Assembly (NCBI GenBank): GCA_013329905.1
Contig: DUJH01000049.1
Span: forward strand, 302 to 8,209
Direction: 5' to 3'
Length of the DNA: 7,908 nucleotides
Source: Candidatus Thalassarchaeaceae archaeon
GTDB lineage: Archaea; Thermoplasmatota; Poseidoniia; Poseidoniales; Thalassarchaeaceae
The notes under the pieces were generated by a model. It saw only the letters and a program-made list of their open reading frames with translations, was not told the origin of the DNA and did no database searches. Both the position numbers and the translations under genes were made by a program. Below, piece by piece: positions 5,655-7,908 of the stretch. How positions within the stretch are numbered: position 1 is the stretch's first letter; the number at the start of each line of letters is the position of its first letter.

Positions 5655-6803
5655 TCAGAGGTCGCGAGTCATCTCGCGACCGATGATCATACGTTGCACC
5701 TGGCTGCTTCCTTCGTAGATCTGCAGAACCTTTGCTGCGCGCATGAGTCGTGCCACCGGGTACTCTTCTGAGTAGCCGTAGCCACCAAAAATCTGTACTG
5801 CATCGGTGGTGATTTCCATGCATGAATCGGCGGCGAATCGCTTCGCGTGAGCCGCACTCTCAGTATTGCGGATTCCGTTGTCCGCCTCCCATGCTGTTCG
5901 CCATGTTAGAAGGCGGCTAGCCTCAATCTTCGTCTTCATATCAGCGAGCATGAATTGAATCGCTTGATGCTCGTGGAGTTTTTTGCCGAAGGTCTTGCGC
6001 TCATCGGCGTACTGCAAGGCATGTTCGTAAGCCGCTCGGGCACATCCAACCGCCTGAGCAGCGACGTTAGGGCGAGATAGATCGAAGGCCTTCATGGCGT
6101 TAAACCACCCTTTGCCTTCGACGCCTCCAACGAGGTTCTCGACAGGCACGTGGACCTCGTCAAAACGAACTCCTCTGGTGTCCGATGCACGTTGTCCCAT
6201 ATTGGACTCCTTCTTGCCGAGTGAGACTCCGTCAAAACCACTCTCGACGATGAAGGCACTCATGCCTTTGTAGCCCGCTGACTTGTCGGTATATCCGAGC
6301 ACGAAGAACCAGTCAGCGTGACCGGCTCCGGTGATGAACATCTTCTCACCGTTGAGGATGTAATGGTCACCGTCGCGAACCGCAGTCGTCTCAATACTCG
6401 CGACATCGCTTCCAGCCGCCGGCTCTGTGACGCAATAGGAAGCGATTTTTGGCTCTTTGACGAGCCGACCGAGATACTCTTCCTTCTGCTCCTCTGTGCC
6501 TCCGGTGATGATTGGTCCCGCGGTCAAACCATTCGAATACGCCGCGGTACTGAACCCTGGGTCTCCCCAAGCAAATTCCTCGATGACTAGTACTTCGTCA
6601 GCGATTCCCATGCCCATGCCACCATACTCGGCAGGAATGTGCAGATTGGTTAGGCCTAGTGCGTGAGCTTCGCCAATCGCCTCGAGAGGGAACTCGTTCT
6701 CGAGGTCCCAGTGCTCAGCGTGAGGCCTGACTGAATCCCGCGCAAACTCGTGGGCGAGTTCGCGCAACATCTCCTGTTCCTCGGACAATCCGAAGTCTGC
6801 CAT
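5655..6803 (-). CDS. Acyl-CoA dehydrogenase (FAD-dependent)
   Basis: A 382-residue soluble flavoenzyme that introduces the alpha-beta double bond into acyl-CoA, the first step of beta-oxidation or branched-chain amino acid breakdown, passing electrons to ETF. It has full family length. The helical N-domain (1-120) contains IPAEYGGMGM at 56-65. Signature 1, CVTEPAAGSD, is at 124-133 at the start of the middle beta-domain. The C-terminal domain has RKTFGKKLHEHQAIQFMLAD (269-288) and signature 2, from QIFGGYGYSEEYPVARLMRA (337-356). The catalytic base Glu364 in QIYEGSSQ is at the position used by short/medium-chain enzymes, so the protein should be active. Chain-length preference cannot be read. 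The start is ATG 6803; GGGAGG lies about 16 bases upstream, a rather long spacing. The gene lies between the cation antiporter and the anchored protease on the same strand and may share transcripts with them, though no functional link is evident. Confidence 0.95.
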   Translation of the reverse strand: MADFGLSEEQEMLRELAHEFARDSVRPHAEHWDLENEFPLEAIGEAHALGLTNLHIPAEYGGMGMGIADEVLVIEEFAWGDPGFSTAAYSNGLTAGPIITGGTEEQKEEYLGRLVKEPKIASYCVTEPAAGSDVASIETTAVRDGDHYILNGEKMFITGAGHADWFFVLGYTDKSAGYKGMSAFIVESGFDGVSLGKKESNMGQRASDTRGVRFDEVHVPVENLVGGVEGKGWFNAMKAFDLSRPNVAAQAVGCARAAYEHALQYADERKTFGKKLHEHQAIQFMLADMKTKIEASRLLTWRTAWEADNGIRNTESAAHAKRFAADSCMEITTDAVQIFGGYGYSEEYPVARLMRAAKVLQIYEGSSQVQRMIIGREMTRDL

Positions 6804-6861
6804 GAACTCGCCAGCGGTCCTCCCGCCTTAGCCGTTCGCACCGCTGTTGCGGCTGATTTAG

Positions 6862-6889
6862 GAACCTTCAGTTAGTGAAGCCGAGGTTC
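6862..6889 (-). other. Inverted repeat spanning the antiporter stop codon
   Basis: GAACCT (6862-6867) pairs with AGGTTC (6884-6889), which overlaps the antiporter's TGA at 6888-6890. Inside it CTTCA-GTTAG-TGAAG (6866-6880) can form an alternative stem. The repeat could be a 3'-end hairpin for the antiporter or lie in the leader of the dehydrogenase gene. No T-run follows, so termination is doubtful. The remaining gap to 6803 holds CTAAATC-like AT-rich bases (about 6856-6862) that might serve as a weak TATA element. Confidence 0.2.
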
Positions 6890-7838
6890 AACCGAAGTAC
6901 AGGAATGCCATGTACGATAGGTAACCGACAACCATAGTAGCCCCGACACGTCTACCGATTTCACGATCATCAAGGAGCATCGCAGCAACTAATCCGGAAG
7001 TCAGGATAACCACCCAGATATCTCGTCCTGCGAATTCAGCAGCGATATCGATGCCATCTCCAACGACCGAGGCGATACCAAGAATTCCGAGGATGTTGAT
7101 TACGTTCGAACCGAGGACATTGCCGACGGCGACTCCCCCTTGATTCCGAAACGCAGCAATCAGAGTTACAGCCAATTCAGGGAGGGATGTGCCAAGAGCG
7201 ACCATGGACAAACCGATGACGGTGTCTGGGATTCCATGTGCTTCCGCCAATCCAGTTGCTCCATTGAGCAAGAGCACCGCACCCTGCCAGATCATCATCC
7301 CTCCAGCGATGGTTGCCGCGATGGCGAGAATGATGTTGTCTGGTAACCAAGTATCCTCTTCTTCGTCATCCTCACTCTTTCCTTTGGAGTAGAGATAGGA
7401 ATAGGTGTAGTAACCAACCAAAAGGAGCAGCATGATGATGCCGCCTTCGTAGGGGATTTGTCCTAGATAGACGAAGGCGGTCAACAGCACAGTCGCCACG
7501 ATGACAGCCATGGCATCGCGGCGCAGTCCTGCGCCTGCATCACTACCTGAACCTAGCATGCAGGCGGTTCCAAGGACCAGCAATACATTCGCAACATTCG
7601 AGCCCAACACGCCACCGACAGCGATGTCTGGCTCGCCTTGAGCAACCGCTTCGAGAGCTACAGCCAACTCAGGGAGGGAGGTTCCAATCGCAACGATGGT
7701 GAATCCAACCAGAAGCGGTGGCACATTCAACCGGTATGCTATCTTGATCGCACCCTGCACAACACCTTCGCCTCCACTCATGAGCAGGGCGAAGCCAATG
7801 AGGATCAACGCGGGGTCTGAGTCAAGCATCGCTATCAC
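6888..7838 (-). CDS. Ca2+/Na+ (cation) antiporter, CaCA family, YrbG-like
   Basis: A 316-residue integral membrane exchanger with two Na_Ca_ex repeats, expected to export Ca2+ (or another cation) in exchange for Na+ or H+. The first alpha-repeat has GTSLPE (52-57) and GGVLGSNVAN (75-84). The second has GTSLPE (216-221) and GNVLGSNVIN (239-248). By alignment with the archaeal exchanger NCX_Mj from memory, the ion ligands would be Glu57, Asn84, Glu221 and Asn248. The last position is Asp in NCX_Mj but Asn in E. coli YrbG. About ten hydrophobic segments fit the family. A short acidic loop (residues 155-162, EDDEEED) joins the two halves. The GTG at 7838 is chosen because its GTGA overlaps the TGA of the preceding frame by four bases, a classic coupling arrangement. 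An ATG at 7829 (Met4) is the alternative. Family assignment is firm; the exact ions are not. Confidence 0.92.
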   Translation of the reverse strand: MIAMLDSDPALILIGFALLMSGGEGVVQGAIKIAYRLNVPPLLVGFTIVAIGTSLPELAVALEAVAQGEPDIAVGGVLGSNVANVLLVLGTACMLGSGSDAGAGLRRDAMAVIVATVLLTAFVYLGQIPYEGGIIMLLLLVGYYTYSYLYSKGKSEDDEEEDTWLPDNIILAIAATIAGGMMIWQGAVLLLNGATGLAEAHGIPDTVIGLSMVALGTSLPELAVTLIAAFRNQGGVAVGNVLGSNVINILGILGIASVVGDGIDIAAEFAGRDIWVVILTSGLVAAMLLDDREIGRRVGATMVVGYLSYMAFLYFG

Positions 7839-7908
7839 GCTCTCTGTGCCCCGCTCATGATGTTTGAGTTCATTCCCATCGCTCGCATGCGCGACACCTC
7901 AACATTCT
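7835..7908 (-). CDS. C-terminal end of an unidentified upstream gene (cut by window edge)
   Basis: Reading leftward from the right edge, one frame stays open for 23 codons and ends with TGA at 7837-7835. It would encode a C-terminus reading NVEVSRMRAMGMNSN, then IMSGAQRA. The TGA overlaps the antiporter's GTG start in a GTGA, which is typical of neighbouring genes in one operon and is the main reason to take this frame seriously. The stretch is too short to assign a family. It could be a chance open frame, in which case the 70 bases would be antiporter leader. Confidence 0.4.
   Translation of the reverse strand, partial: NVEVSRMRAMGMNSNIMSGAQRA

Noticed and set aside
7584..7613. Gly76 in the first antiporter repeat where many relatives have Asn (GNxxGSN)
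   Set aside because: E. coli YrbG also departs from Asn at this place (recalled as Thr). The likely ion ligands, Glu57 and Asn84, are intact, so this is ordinary variation.
1..7908. Mobile element, defence system or CRISPR array
   Set aside because: No transposase, integrase, nuclease, reverse transcriptase, direct-repeat array, tRNA-linked attachment site or abrupt composition change was seen. The genes are housekeeping, transport and protease types.

Overview
The window looks like archaeal chromosome, most likely a marine planktonic Euryarchaeon of the Poseidoniales (Marine Group II) or a relative in Thermoplasmatota. This is inferred from style, not proven. The pointers are two secreted or anchored subtilisin-like proteases (one with a C-terminal membrane helix and acidic tail, one a lipoprotein), an acyl-CoA dehydrogenase typical of a protein- and fatty-acid-degrading heterotroph, tight gene packing and moderate GC. 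There is no rRNA, tRNA, CRISPR array, insertion sequence or other sign of a mobile element. No stretch above 300 bases lacks a gene.

Layout. Positions 1-1594 hold a leftward pair: an XdhC/CoxI-family molybdoenzyme maturation factor (716-1594), followed after a 25-base gap by a subtilisin-like lipoprotein (690 down to the left edge, where it is cut off before its catalytic serine). An 86-base divergent intergenic region (1595-1680) separates this pair from a rightward gene for a 10-helix heavy-metal (probably manganese) exporter-like permease (1681-2949). The rest of the window is leftward. It starts with the last codons of an unidentified gene at the right edge (7835-7908), then a Ca2+/cation antiporter (6888-7838), an acyl-CoA dehydrogenase (5655-6803), a membrane-anchored subtilisin-like protease (3577-5580) and a MobA/MocA-like nucleotidyltransferase (3030-3590). 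The last gene overlaps the end of the protease gene and converges on the permease.

How the genes relate. XdhC and the MobA/MocA-like protein belong to families that jointly mature the molybdenum cofactor of xanthine-dehydrogenase/CO-dehydrogenase-type hydroxylases. Here they lie 1.4 kb apart on either side of the metal permease, and no hydroxylase subunit is visible. The two proteases suit extracellular protein use, the dehydrogenase suits beta-oxidation, and the two transporters suit divalent-cation homeostasis.

The most unusual non-coding feature is the divergent intergenic region. It carries three packed inverted repeats (1619-1637, 1632-1649, 1657-1670) built largely on GTTAG/CTAAC half-sites, and is a strong candidate for a metal- or substrate-responsive operator. 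I did not find a clearly new multi-gene system; most genes fit known families.
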